NCBI GenBank assembly: GCA_041394265.1
Contig: JAWKIO010000005.1
Coordinates: 682,001 to 746,000, forward strand
Reading direction: 5' to 3'
Length of the DNA: 64,000 bases
Source: Acidimicrobiales bacterium
GTDB lineage: Bacteria; Actinomycetota; Acidimicrobiia; Acidimicrobiales; SZUA-35
A program made the position numbers and the translations under genes. Numbering within the stretch: the stretch's first letter is position 1; each line of letters begins with the position of its first letter. This document shows positions 34,336 to 43,530 of the stretch, in pieces. The notes under the pieces are model-generated. The model was not told the DNA's origin, did no database searches, and saw only the letters and a program-made list of their open reading frames with translations.

Positions 34336-34446
34336 ATCGACGCCCAACCGACCTCCGCCGACGTTCCTGCCTCCACCCCACCGGGCTGGCTGCCCGATCC
34401 GTGGGGCGTTTCTCCGTGGCGTTGGTGGGACGGGCACGCGTGGACA
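34336..34446 (+). other. In-frame DUF2510-coding extension upstream of prsW with no standard start codon
   Basis: Read in frame with the PrsW gene, this segment encodes PPGWLPDPWGVSPWRWWDG followed by HAWTVHV, an unmistakable DUF2510 motif. No ATG, GTG or TTG lies in frame upstream before it. A candidate start is ATC at 34336, preceded by AGGA (34323-34326) at a 9-base spacing, just after the azlD stop. Either a rare AUC start is used, a base change destroyed the original start, or the protein now begins at GTG 34447 without the domain. Confidence 0.6.
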
Positions 34447-35484
34447 GTGCACGTCAGTGGCGACCAGGCGAAGCGCCGCCTCCCCGACTGGATCAGCCTT
34501 CCGATCATCCTCTCGTCGCTGATCGCCGTACCCAGCTTCATTGCCCTCGCCGTCGTCAGCCCGATCTCGGTCCTACTCGGCATCGTCCCGATCGTGATCG
34601 TGCTGCCCGTCATGCTGTGGCTCGATCGGGTCGAACCAGAACCGAGACCGGCGTTGATCCACGCCTTCCTCTGGGGCGCAACGGTCGCGGTGACCGTCGC
34701 CGGCATCGTCAACACCATCGTCGCCATCGCTGGTGGCGAGGTCCTGGCGGCCGTGGTCTCCGCCCCACTCGTCGAAGAGGCGATGAAGGCCTGCGGAATC
34801 ATCTACGCCCTACGGCGCAAGGAGATCGACGGTGTCATGGACGGCATCGTGTACGCCGGCTGGGTGGCGCTCGGCTTCGCCGTGATCGAGGACATCAGCT
34901 ACTTCGCACAATCGCCCGACGGCGGCGTGCTGGCCCAGACCTTCGTGCTGCGCGCCCTCTTCGGCCCGTTCGCCCACCCGCTGTTCACGGCATGGACCGG
35001 ACTGGCGATCGGTCGGGCTGTCTCGAAGGGCAAGCCGGTGTTCCCGAATGCGGTCTGGGGTTATGTCGCCGCGGTGGCCTCCCACGCGCTGTGGAACGGC
35101 TCGTTGGCCGGCGCTGCGGCGTGGGGTGACTCCGGCGCGGTGCTGCTCCTCACCGCCATCGTGGTGTTCGTGCTGCTGTTCTTCACCTCGGTGATCGTGC
35201 TGTATCGCACTCGCCGGGCCGAGGAGCGGCGCCTGGTCCAGCTCGTGCCGTGGCTCGCCCAGCGCTACGGGTTGCCGGCGAACGAGATCGCGTTGTTCGG
35301 CAACTTCGCGACGATGCTGTCGGCGCGCCGACAGCTGACCAAGGCCGACCGACGACGCTTCGACGCCGTCCACGCAGCACTGGCCCGCCTCGCCGTGCTA
35401 CACGACCGGCCGGGTCCGACCGATGTCGGCACCGAGCAGGTGTTGGTGGCTCAGCTCAATCGGGCCCGCGCCGGGCTGCATTGA
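34447..35484 (+). CDS. PrsW family intramembrane protease
   Basis: At least 345 residues with about eight membrane helices. PrsW/CPBP-like catalytic motifs are present: APLVEEAMKA (E110, E111), DGIVYAGWVALGFAVIED (E148), FGPFAHPLFTAWTG and AVASHALWNG with conserved histidines. PrsW cleaves anti-sigma factors such as RsiW in Bacillus. GTG 34447 is the first standard start, but an in-frame DUF2510 motif precedes it, so the true protein is probably about 37 residues longer. The 3' end overlaps proS tail-to-tail by 29 bp. Confidence 0.85.
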   Translation: MHVSGDQAKRRLPDWISLPIILSSLIAVPSFIALAVVSPISVLLGIVPIVIVLPVMLWLDRVEPEPRPALIHAFLWGATVAVTVAGIVNTIVAIAGGEVLAAVVSAPLVEEAMKACGIIYALRRKEIDGVMDGIVYAGWVALGFAVIEDISYFAQSPDGGVLAQTFVLRALFGPFAHPLFTAWTGLAIGRAVSKGKPVFPNAVWGYVAAVASHALWNGSLAGAAAWGDSGAVLLLTAIVVFVLLFFTSVIVLYRTRRAEERRLVQLVPWLAQRYGLPANEIALFGNFATMLSARRQLTKADRRRFDAVHAALARLAVLHDRPGPTDVGTEQVLVAQLNRARAGLH

Positions 35485-37174
35485 TCTGGTCGGCAACGAC
35501 CGACACGATGTCGGCGAGGGCGACGTTGGTGGTCTCGCCGCTGCGGCGCTCGGTGAGTTCGATCTCGCCGGCGGCGAGACCTTTCGGGCCGACGGTGAGT
35601 CGGTACGGGATGCCCACCAGCTCGGCGTCGGCGAACTTCACGCCGGCTCGAGCGTCGCGATCGTCGATGAGCACGTCGACACCGGCAACTTTCAGGTCTC
35701 GGTAGAGCTCGTTGCCGACCGCCAGGGTCTCCTCGTCGACCCGCATCAGCGTGATGACGGCTTCGAACGGCGCCACCGACACCGGCCAGATCATGCCCTT
35801 GTCATCGTGGTTGGCCTCGATCACCGCCGCCATGTTGCGACCGATCCCGATGCCGTAACTGCCCATAACGACGGGCGCCACCTTGCCATCGGCGTCGGAG
35901 ACGGTGACGCCGAACTCCTCGGCGTAGACCGTGCCGAGCTTGAAGATGTGACCGATCTCGATGCAGCGAACGATCTCGATGGGCTCGCCGCAAGTGGGGC
36001 AGGGCTCGCCCGCCGCGACCTCGCGCACCTCGACCCACTGGGTGACGTGCAGGTCGCGGTCGACATCGACGCCGCGGTAGTGCTTGTCGTCGATGTTGGC
36101 GCCGGTGGTCATGTTGGTGCGACCACGTAGAGCTTCGTCGACATAGACGGGCAGGTGGTCGACACCCACCGCGCCGAGGCTGCCGGGGTGGGCACCCAGC
36201 GCGGCGACGGCCTCTTCGGCCTCGGCGGGCCGGATCGTGATGGCGCCGGTGGAGTCGAGCAACTTCTGCACGTTGAGCTGATGGTCGCCGCGAACGACGA
36301 CGAGGATGGTGTTGCCGTCGGCCACCATGACCAGCGTCTTCAGCTGGCGATTGGCAGCGGCACCGCCGTCGAAGTCCTCGAGCGCAGCGATCGTTCGAAC
36401 GCCGGGGGTGTCGAACATCTCCGGGGCAGCGGGCGGTGCGTCGTCGACGACGACATCGACCTGCGACGTGGCCTTTTCGATGTTGGCCGAGTAGCCGCAA
36501 CCGGCGCAGCGAGCGACGTCGTCTTCGCCCGCGTCGGACGGGGTCATGAACTCGACCGAGGAGTTGCCGCCCATCGCGCCCGAGCTGGCCTGTACGCCGA
36601 ACGCGGGGACGCACAAGCGGTCGAAGATCCGCCGATACGCACGGTCGTGAGCGTCGAACTGGGCGTCGAGGCCGGCCTCGTCGATGTCGAAGCTGTAGGA
36701 GTCCTTCATCGCGAACTCGCGTACCCGCAACAGACCCGACTTGGGGCGGGCCTCGTCGCGGAACTTGGTCTGGATGTGGTACCAGCACTGGGGCAGCTGC
36801 TTGTAGGAGCTGATCTCGGCGGCGACGGTGGCGAAGATCTCTTCGTGCGTGATGCCGAGCGCCAGCTCGTTGTCGCGCCGGTCCTTCAACCGGAACATGA
36901 TCTCGCCCATGGTGTCCCAGCGGCCCGACTGCTGCCAGATCGATGCCGGGTGCATGGTGGGCAGCAGGAACTCCTGGCCGCCGATGGCGTTGATCTCCTC
37001 GCGCACGATGTTGGCCACCTTCTGGTGGACCCGCCACCCCATCGGCAGCATCGAGTAGTGACCGGCGTGGAGCTGACGGATGAAACCGCCCCGCACCAGG
37101 AGGGCGTGGCTCGGCGCCACGGCATCGCCGGGAGCGTCGCGAAGGGTGGGGACGAACAGCTGGGACCAACGCAT
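35456..37174 (-). CDS. proS: Prolyl-tRNA synthetase
   Basis: 572 residues, the normal length of bacterial-type ProS. It begins MRWSQLFVPTLRDAPGDA, has class II motif regions MLPMGWRVHQKVANIVREEI (motif 1), HIQTKFRDEARPKSGLLRVREF (motif 2) and SYGIGIGRNMAAVIE (motif 3). The long inserted editing domain lies between motifs 2 and 3, and the anticodon-binding domain follows PVSVAPFEAVI. It charges tRNA-Pro. ATG 37174 fits other ProS starts. Confidence 0.96.
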   Translation of the reverse strand: MRWSQLFVPTLRDAPGDAVAPSHALLVRGGFIRQLHAGHYSMLPMGWRVHQKVANIVREEINAIGGQEFLLPTMHPASIWQQSGRWDTMGEIMFRLKDRRDNELALGITHEEIFATVAAEISSYKQLPQCWYHIQTKFRDEARPKSGLLRVREFAMKDSYSFDIDEAGLDAQFDAHDRAYRRIFDRLCVPAFGVQASSGAMGGNSSVEFMTPSDAGEDDVARCAGCGYSANIEKATSQVDVVVDDAPPAAPEMFDTPGVRTIAALEDFDGGAAANRQLKTLVMVADGNTILVVVRGDHQLNVQKLLDSTGAITIRPAEAEEAVAALGAHPGSLGAVGVDHLPVYVDEALRGRTNMTTGANIDDKHYRGVDVDRDLHVTQWVEVREVAAGEPCPTCGEPIEIVRCIEIGHIFKLGTVYAEEFGVTVSDADGKVAPVVMGSYGIGIGRNMAAVIEANHDDKGMIWPVSVAPFEAVITLMRVDEETLAVGNELYRDLKVAGVDVLIDDRDARAGVKFADAELVGIPYRLTVGPKGLAAGEIELTERRSGETTNVALADIVSVVADQINAARRGPD

Positions 37175-37226
37175 CCGCCGAGGCTATCGGTAAGCATCAG
37201 CCCGCCCGTTCGGGTTTACTCGAACC

Positions 37227-37517
37227 ATGACCGAGCCGAACTTCGTGGTCACCGATCACCCAGAAGCCAATCGCTTCGAGATGCACCGCGACGGCGAGCT
37301 CGTCGGGTTCGCCGACTACCGAGTGCGGGGCAACACCTTGGCGGTCCCCCATGTGGAGACGCTCCGCCCTCACCGGGGGCAGGGCTATGGCGCTCGCCTG
37401 ATGGACGGCCTGCTCGAGATCATCCGGGCCGACGGGCGACGGATCGACCCGATCTGTCCGTTCGCGGCCGGCCACATCGCCGCCGACCCGTCACTGCACG
37501 AGCTGCGAGCCGACTGA
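37227..37517 (+). CDS. GNAT-like acetyltransferase (YjdJ-type)
   Basis: A 96-residue minimal GNAT protein: FEMHRDGELVGFADYRV, then VETLRPHRGQGYGARLMDGLLE as the acetyl-CoA loop, and ICPFAAGHIAADPSLHELRA at the end, typical of the YjdJ group (GNAT_YjdJ). These small proteins lack the usual N-terminal part, and their substrates are unknown. It diverges from proS and ends one base from the convergent MMPL stop, within CTGAATCAG. Confidence 0.85.
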   Translation: MTEPNFVVTDHPEANRFEMHRDGELVGFADYRVRGNTLAVPHVETLRPHRGQGYGARLMDGLLEIIRADGRRIDPICPFAAGHIAADPSLHELRAD

Positions 37518-37518
37518 A

Positions 37519-39879
37519 TCAGACCAGCGCCGGCTCGCGATCGGCGGGACCGTGGGTGCCGTCGTCATCGTCGTCGCCGGGGTGATGCTCGTGGGCGTCG
37601 ACCGGCCCTTCGACGTTGAGTGACGGCAGGATCTTGTCGAGCCAGCTCGGCAGCCACCAGTTCTTGGCGCCGAGGAGGCGCATCGTGGCCGGCACGAGCA
37701 GCATGCGGACGAGCGTGGCGTCGAGCAGCACGGCGACGGCGAGACCGACACCGAACAGCTTGATGATGCGGTTGTCCTCGAACAGGAAGCTGCCGAAGAC
37801 CACGACCATGATCGCCGCCGCTGCGGTGATGACTCGGGCGGTCGCAGCGAGACCGTCGGCCACCGAGCCGACTGGGTCGCCGGAGTGGTCATACTCCTCC
37901 TTCACCCGGGACAGCAGGAAGACCTCGTAGTCCATCGACAGACCGAAGACGATGGCGAACAACATCATCGGCACGAACGGCTCGATCGGTGCCGCCTCCA
38001 CCCCGAAGATGGCCGATCCCCAGCCCCACTGGAAGATCATCACGGCGACACCGAACGCCGAGGCGATCGACAGCATGTTCATGACCACCGCCTTGAGGGG
38101 CACGAGCAACGAGCGGAACACCATCATCAACAACACGAACGACACGGCGAGCACCACGCCGAAGAAGACGAAGATGCGCTGCGCCAGGTATGACGTGAAG
38201 TCGATCGACGCCGGCACTGCCCCGGTGAGATGCACCGTGGCCGAGCTGCCCTCGATGGCGGCCGGGATGACGGTGTCGCGCAGGTGCTCGACGAGGTCGG
38301 AGGTCTCGGCGTCTTGGGGCGAGGTGGTGGGGATCACCTGGAGGAGTGCCGCTTCCGACGCTGTCGGATCATCGATGTTGTTCGGGAACGGCGGGCTCAC
38401 GAAGGCAACCCCCGGATCGGCGGACAGCGCGGCCTGCAGCCCCTGCATGGCGGCGAGATCCTGGGGCGAACCAAGCTCGGCCACCACCACGAACGGGCCG
38501 TTGAAGCCGGGGCCGAACCCCTCGGCGAGCAGGTCGTAGGCCTTGCGAGTGGTGGTCTCCTCGCTGAAGTTGCCTTCGTCGGAGAAGCCGAGGCGGAGGC
38601 TGAGCACGGGGAAGGCGAGCGCCAACAACAGGCCGCCGCCGGCGAGCAGCGCAAGCACCGGGTGGTCCTGCACAAGGTGGGCCCAGCGGTACGAGAACGT
38701 CTCACGGACCGGCTTCGGTTCGCGTCGGGGGACCTCATTGCCGAGGAACGGGACACCGGGGATGAAGCCCGCGATGAGCGTCAGGATCGCCAGAGGGGCA
38801 CCGATCAGGAGCGGACGGATCCCGAGACCGACACCAAGAAGCGCTATGGCGATGAAGGAGGCCGCGATCAGGCCCCGGTAGCGAGTGATCTCGACCCGGT
38901 GGCGGGCAATGCCGAGCATGGCGGGCAGCAGCGTGAGCGAGGCGGCAAGGGTGACGGTGACCACGACGGCGGCGCCGATGCCGAGCCCGGAGATGAAGGC
39001 CAGGCCGATCAGCAGCATCCCGAGCAACGAGACCACGACGGTGACCCCGGCGAACGCCACGGCGCGGCCGGCGGTGTCCATGGCACGAACTGTTGCTTCC
39101 TCGGGCGAGAACCCGGCGCGGGTGCCTTCGCGGTAGCGGGTGACGATGAAGAGGGCGTAGTCGATGCCGACACCGAGGCCGATCATCGCCCCGAGGGTCG
39201 GGGCAAAGTCGGGCATGGTGGTGAGATTCGAGACCAGAGCGATCACTCCGGCGCCGGTACCGACACCGAAGAGGGCAACCCCGATGGGCAGGCCCATGGC
39301 CAGCACGGAGCCGAACGACAGGATGAGGACGACGATGGCGAAGGCCAGGCCGATGAGCTCGGACTCGGGCGGCTCGAACTCGCCGAGCGCAGCGCCACCG
39401 ACCTCGATCTGGACCCCGTCGATCGACGGGAGCATGTCGTGGATGTCGCCGCCGATGACGGCGGATTCCGTCTGGTCGATGTCGGCGTCGAGGTTCAGCT
39501 GGGCGAAGGCAACGTCGCCGGACTGATTGATCTGGCTGGCACCGAACGGGGTGTACGGACTCGTGAGCGAGACACCGTCGATCTTGTCGACCTCGTCGAA
39601 CAGCTCGGACATCGCCTCGACGACCTCGGGGTCGTTCACCCCTTGCTCTGCCTTGAACACGATGTTGCCGACCTGGCCTCCTGTGCCCTGGCCGGGGAAG
39701 TACTCGCCGAGCACCTCGAATCCGGACGAGCTCTCCGACGCGGGGATCGAGAACTCGCCGTTGAAGGACGCACCGACCACGACCTGCCCCACGACGGTCA
39801 TGCCGACCAACAGCACGACCCACCCGATCACGGTCTCCCAGTGGTGGCGGAAACACCAGCGTCCAAGACGAGCAAACAT
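37519..39879 (-). CDS. MMPL-family RND-type transporter
   Basis: A 786-residue membrane protein with 12 predicted helices in two MMPL halves, each with a large extracytoplasmic loop (about 35-180 and 440-560). Landmarks are GLGVGIDYALFIVTRYREGTRAG in the first half and FGLSMDYEVFLLSRVKEEYDHSG in the second, both containing the proton-relay Asp-Tyr pairs of MmpL. In actinobacteria such proteins export lipids or siderophores. The C-terminus is His/Asp-rich (EHHPGDDDDDGTHG). It is shorter than mycobacterial MmpL3 and has no nearby MmpS. Confidence 0.92.
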   Translation of the reverse strand: MFARLGRWCFRHHWETVIGWVVLLVGMTVVGQVVVGASFNGEFSIPASESSSGFEVLGEYFPGQGTGGQVGNIVFKAEQGVNDPEVVEAMSELFDEVDKIDGVSLTSPYTPFGASQINQSGDVAFAQLNLDADIDQTESAVIGGDIHDMLPSIDGVQIEVGGAALGEFEPPESELIGLAFAIVVLILSFGSVLAMGLPIGVALFGVGTGAGVIALVSNLTTMPDFAPTLGAMIGLGVGIDYALFIVTRYREGTRAGFSPEEATVRAMDTAGRAVAFAGVTVVVSLLGMLLIGLAFISGLGIGAAVVVTVTLAASLTLLPAMLGIARHRVEITRYRGLIAASFIAIALLGVGLGIRPLLIGAPLAILTLIAGFIPGVPFLGNEVPRREPKPVRETFSYRWAHLVQDHPVLALLAGGGLLLALAFPVLSLRLGFSDEGNFSEETTTRKAYDLLAEGFGPGFNGPFVVVAELGSPQDLAAMQGLQAALSADPGVAFVSPPFPNNIDDPTASEAALLQVIPTTSPQDAETSDLVEHLRDTVIPAAIEGSSATVHLTGAVPASIDFTSYLAQRIFVFFGVVLAVSFVLLMMVFRSLLVPLKAVVMNMLSIASAFGVAVMIFQWGWGSAIFGVEAAPIEPFVPMMLFAIVFGLSMDYEVFLLSRVKEEYDHSGDPVGSVADGLAATARVITAAAAIMVVVFGSFLFEDNRIIKLFGVGLAVAVLLDATLVRMLLVPATMRLLGAKNWWLPSWLDKILPSLNVEGPVDAHEHHPGDDDDDGTHGPADREPALV

Positions 39880-40072
39880 GAGATGAGTCCTCCGTGTGAC
39901 CTGCGGGGCGTCGGGCGGGCGGTTCGCAGCCTATAACGCTACGAAAGAGTATCGGTACGATGTGATGGTTTCGTGAGCGTCAGACGGTTGAGCCGACAGT
40001 CACACCGACTCCTCACCTAGGATCGGCGCTTCGTCACCTTCGCCCCCTGCCCACCGGCCCGAGGAAGCACCG

Positions 40073-41830
40073 TTGTCCAACCTGATGCTCGCCAGCGGCG
40101 GAGAGGTCACCCCGGCCATCGCCGTCATCGCCATCCTCGGTGTCGCCTCACTGTGGCTCGGTTCGCGGCTGCGGATTCCGTCGATCCTCCTCCTCCTGCC
40201 CGCTGGCATCCTCGCCGGCCCGGTGCTTGGCTTGGTCGAGCCCGACGAGCAATTCGGCGATCTGCTGTTCCCCTTGATCTCGCTCGGCGTCGGCATCCTG
40301 CTCTTCGAGGGCGGGCTGAACTTGCGCTGGGAGCGAACCGACGAGGTGCGCAGCGTCGTGTTCCGCCTCGTCACCGTGGGCGCATTCGTCACCTGGGTGA
40401 TCGGCTCGATTGCGGCGTACCTGATCTTCGACATCACCCGCGGGATCGCTGCTCTCCTGGGTGCCGTGCTCGTCGTCTCGGGCCCGACCGTCGTCATTCC
40501 GCTCCTCCGCCTGGCCCGACCCCGGCGCTCGGTCGCCGAGGTGTTGCGATGGGAGGGCATCGTCATCGACCCCGTCGGCGCCACACTTGGTGTCGTCGTC
40601 CTCGATGCGGTGATCGAGGACGCCGGCCCGGTGTCGAGCGCCGTTCACGTGCTCTACACGCTGGGAAGCGGACTCTTCGTCGGTCTCGCCGCCGGCGGCT
40701 TGCTGCTGTGGGCGCTGCGTCAGCACTGGATCCCCGACCACCTCCAGAACCCGCTGGCCCTGGCCACCGCGATCGGCGCATTCGCCGTCTCCGACATGTT
40801 GCGGTCCGAGGCCGGATTGATGGCCACCACGGTGATCGGCCTGGTGCTCGCCAACCAGAAGATCGCCCCGGTTCGCCACATCCTCGAGTTCCAGGAGGAC
40901 CTGAGCTACATGGTGCTCGGCGGGCTGTTCCTCGTGCTGGGCGCCAGGATCGAACCGTCCGACCTGGCCGACGTCGCCATCCCCGCCCTGGTGCTCACGC
41001 TGGTGTTGGCCGTCATCGCCCGACCGCTGACCGTCTGGACCTCGACCGTGCGGTCCGGGCTCACGCTGCGAGAGCGAGCGTTCCTGGTGGGCGTCGCCCC
41101 TCGAGGCATCGTCGCGGCCGCCGTGTCGTCGGTGTTCGCCCTCGAGCTGGAAGAGGCCGGCCGTGACCCGGGCCCGCTCGCATCGGCAACCTTCGTGGTG
41201 ATCATCGCCACCGTCCTGCTGTACGGCCTCAGCGCCGTACCGATGGCGAGGCTCCTCCACCTCGCTCGCCCCGCCGATCGTGCCATCGCCATCGTCGGCG
41301 GTTCGCAATGGCATCTCGACGTCGCCGAACGGCTCCAGGAGATCGGTATCCCGTCCATCGTCTTCACCGACCGAGAGATCGAGCGGCGGCGAGCCCGACA
41401 ACGAACGATCCTGGCCTTCGATGGCGACCTGCAGAGCGAGGAACCCGAGGAGGCAGCCGATGCACTCGGCGTCGGCACCGTGCTGGTGCTGTCCGACCGC
41501 ACCGAGTTGGCCACCGCCGTCACTTCGCGGCTCGGTCATCACGTCGGTCGCGCCAACATCTACAGCCTGGCGGGAGCGCACGCCGAGGGTGGCGTGGGCG
41601 CCACGCTCACGAGCCGCCCGGCCTTCGGGGAACTGTCGATCGAGGAGGTCGATCAGTTGGTCGGCGGGGGCAGCACGATCGTGCTCGTCGACCACGACCG
41701 GCTCGACCCGCTCCGTCATGTCGTGCTCGCCGCGATCGGTGAGGGGCCGTCGGTGCGCTTCGGCGAGACGAAGGGCGACCAGGTACTGGCCCTGCTCAAA
41801 CCGCTCGAAGACGACCTGATCGACTCGTAG
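40073..41830 (+). CDS. CPA1-type Na+(K+)/H+ antiporter with C-terminal TrkA-N-like domain
   Basis: A 585-residue protein. Residues about 10-395 hold some 12 membrane helices with the antiporter signatures LISLGVGILLFEGGLNLRW, SGPTVVIPLL, and EGIVIDPVGATLGVVVLD (charged site). Residues about 400-585 form a Rossmann-like regulatory domain (AIAIVGGSQWHLDVAERLQEIG; AFDGDLQSEEPEEAADALG), resembling TrkA-N/KTN. It should exchange Na+ or K+ for protons. TTG 40073, with GAGGAAG 5-6 bases upstream, is used; ATG 40085 is possible. Confidence 0.88.
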   Translation: MSNLMLASGGEVTPAIAVIAILGVASLWLGSRLRIPSILLLLPAGILAGPVLGLVEPDEQFGDLLFPLISLGVGILLFEGGLNLRWERTDEVRSVVFRLVTVGAFVTWVIGSIAAYLIFDITRGIAALLGAVLVVSGPTVVIPLLRLARPRRSVAEVLRWEGIVIDPVGATLGVVVLDAVIEDAGPVSSAVHVLYTLGSGLFVGLAAGGLLLWALRQHWIPDHLQNPLALATAIGAFAVSDMLRSEAGLMATTVIGLVLANQKIAPVRHILEFQEDLSYMVLGGLFLVLGARIEPSDLADVAIPALVLTLVLAVIARPLTVWTSTVRSGLTLRERAFLVGVAPRGIVAAAVSSVFALELEEAGRDPGPLASATFVVIIATVLLYGLSAVPMARLLHLARPADRAIAIVGGSQWHLDVAERLQEIGIPSIVFTDREIERRRARQRTILAFDGDLQSEEPEEAADALGVGTVLVLSDRTELATAVTSRLGHHVGRANIYSLAGAHAEGGVGATLTSRPAFGELSIEEVDQLVGGGSTIVLVDHDRLDPLRHVVLAAIGEGPSVRFGETKGDQVLALLKPLEDDLIDS

Positions 41831-41875
41831 GGTTGCTCACCGGCATCACGCCCACGACGGAGTACCGTCGAGTAG

Positions 41876-42718
41876 GTGTCGAACTCCGCCGATCTCTCCG
41901 CACTCGATTCGATCATCCTCGGGCTGGTGGAAGGACTCACCGAATACCTGCCGGTCAGCTCGACGGGGCACCTGCTCGTCGCCCAGAAAATCCTCGGCCT
42001 CGGGGGTGACGAAGCCACCGATCTCGCGCTCGAGACCTTCGCCATCTGCATCCAGGCCGGTGCGATCCTTGCCGTACTCTTCCTCTACTGGGGTCGCATC
42101 CGCCAGATGCTCGATGGTCTGATCGGGCGGAGCGAGGAGGGTCGACACGTCCTCATCGCAGTGATCACCGCGTTCATCCCGACGGCCATCATCGGTCTCG
42201 TCATCCAGGATCCGGTTCGTGAATACCTCTTCGGTGTCTGGCCGATCGCGCTGTCGTGGCTCGTCGGCGGCATCGGGATCCTCGTGCTCGGCCGCACCGG
42301 CTTCATGAACCGCCCGGGCAAGGCGCTCGGCGAGATCACCGCCCAGAACGCGCTCGTGATCGGTGTGCTGCAGGCCATCGCCATGTGGCCCGGCACCAGC
42401 CGCAGCCTCGTCACGATCCTGGCCGGCATTCTCATCGGCCTGTCGCTGAAAGCGGCGGTCGAGTTCAGCTTCCTGCTCGGGCTCATCACCCTCACCGCCG
42501 CAACTGCCTACGAAGGATTGCAGAACGGTCCGGCGTTGATCGACCAGTTCGGGGTGGTGAATCCGCTGATCGGCCTCGTGGTCGCCTTCATCTCGGCCAT
42601 GGCGGCGGTCAAGTGGATGGTGGCATGGCTCGAACAGAAGGGCTTCGACATCTTCGGGTACTACCGGATCGCCATCGGTCTGGCCGCCTTCGCCGCCCTC
42701 GGGGCCGGCGCGCTGTAG
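41876..42718 (+). CDS. uppP: Undecaprenyl-diphosphatase (BacA/UppP)
   Basis: A 280-residue polytopic membrane protein with the two UppP active-site segments LVEGLTEYLPVSSTGHLLVA and AMWPGTSRSLVTILAGILIGLS. It recycles undecaprenyl diphosphate for cell wall synthesis. GTG 41876 begins the protein 45 bp after the antiporter stop. It is followed 11 bp later by a thioesterase gene with a good ribosome site (GGAG at the stop). Confidence 0.96.
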   Translation: MSNSADLSALDSIILGLVEGLTEYLPVSSTGHLLVAQKILGLGGDEATDLALETFAICIQAGAILAVLFLYWGRIRQMLDGLIGRSEEGRHVLIAVITAFIPTAIIGLVIQDPVREYLFGVWPIALSWLVGGIGILVLGRTGFMNRPGKALGEITAQNALVIGVLQAIAMWPGTSRSLVTILAGILIGLSLKAAVEFSFLLGLITLTAATAYEGLQNGPALIDQFGVVNPLIGLVVAFISAMAAVKWMVAWLEQKGFDIFGYYRIAIGLAAFAALGAGAL

Positions 42719-42729
42719 AGGAGAGCGAC

Positions 42730-43524
42730 GTGAACGAGTTCCACACCGATACCCGCCTCGAGGAAACCCGCACCGGCGGGTACCGGGTCGACGTGTCCGA
42801 TCGCTGGTCCGTTGGGGCCGGTGCCAACGGCGGATATCTCGCCGGTCTTCTGGCGAAAGGACTGCTGACGGCGACCGGCCGGGGCGACCTCCGCTCCCTC
42901 ACGGTTCACTGTCTCGCCCCTGGCACACCCGGCATGGCCGAGCTGCAGACGGGCATCCTTCGCGAAGGCCGCTCGGCCACGGTGATCGACGCCAACCTCA
43001 GCCGGGACGGCAAGCTGCTCGCCGTGGCTCGCGGCGTGCTGGCGGCCGATCGTGAAGGTCCGGCATGGAATGTGCGCTCGGCACCCGACTTCCCCGATCC
43101 CGAGTCGATCGAGCGGGAGCAGTGGCCCGACCCGAAGATGATCCGGTCCCGCTACGACACCCGATACGTCGTCGGAGGCTTCCCCGCGGTGCGTGGTCCG
43201 GTGGCCGAGGTGTCGGGATGGATCCGACCGGCCGACCACTCCCCTGTCGATCTCGCCATGCTCGTCGCGCTGTGCGACGCCTGGCCGCCCCCACTGCTGA
43301 TGCTCGATGGCCCGAGCCTGATGGCGACCACGATCGATCTCACCGTGCACCTGTTCGACACGCTCGAGACGCCGTACGACGGCTGGGTCGCGATGACCAA
43401 CCGGGCAACCATCTCGGTCGACGGCTATGTCGACTCCGAGACCGAGGCGTGGACGCCCGACGGCCGCCTCCTCGCCCAGGCCCGCCAGCTCATGGCCTGC
43501 ACGCCGTGGGATCCACCCGCCTGA
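42730..43524 (+). CDS. TesB-like (double hotdog) acyl-CoA thioesterase family protein
   Basis: 264 residues. The first hotdog contains WSVGAGANGGYLAGLLAKGLL and LRSLTVHCLAPGTPG; the second contains LAMLVALCDAWPPPLL, TTIDLTVHLFD and WVAMTNRATISVDGYVDSETEAWTPDGRLLAQARQL. It matches the thioesterase-like family common near lipid genes in actinobacteria. GTG 42730 with GGAG 7 bases upstream is chosen. The stop forms part of GCCTGATCAGGC, a palindrome shared with the convergent MFS gene's stop. Confidence 0.82.
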   Translation: MNEFHTDTRLEETRTGGYRVDVSDRWSVGAGANGGYLAGLLAKGLLTATGRGDLRSLTVHCLAPGTPGMAELQTGILREGRSATVIDANLSRDGKLLAVARGVLAADREGPAWNVRSAPDFPDPESIEREQWPDPKMIRSRYDTRYVVGGFPAVRGPVAEVSGWIRPADHSPVDLAMLVALCDAWPPPLLMLDGPSLMATTIDLTVHLFDTLETPYDGWVAMTNRATISVDGYVDSETEAWTPDGRLLAQARQLMACTPWDPPA

Positions 43525-43530
43525 TCAGGC
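43519..43530. terminator. 12-bp palindrome made of two convergent stop codons
   Basis: GCCTGATCAGGC contains TGA of the thioesterase (43522-43524) and the complement of TGA of the MFS gene (43525-43527) back to back. The symmetry may help stop transcription in both directions, though it is short for a terminator. Confidence 0.3.

Noticed and set aside
38230..39936. Plus-strand frame of 568 codons over the MMPL gene
   Set aside because: Glu/Gly/Arg/His-rich antisense shadow; the MMPL helices are on the minus strand.
40148..41719. Minus-strand frame of 523 codons over the antiporter
   Set aside because: Antisense shadow without motif.
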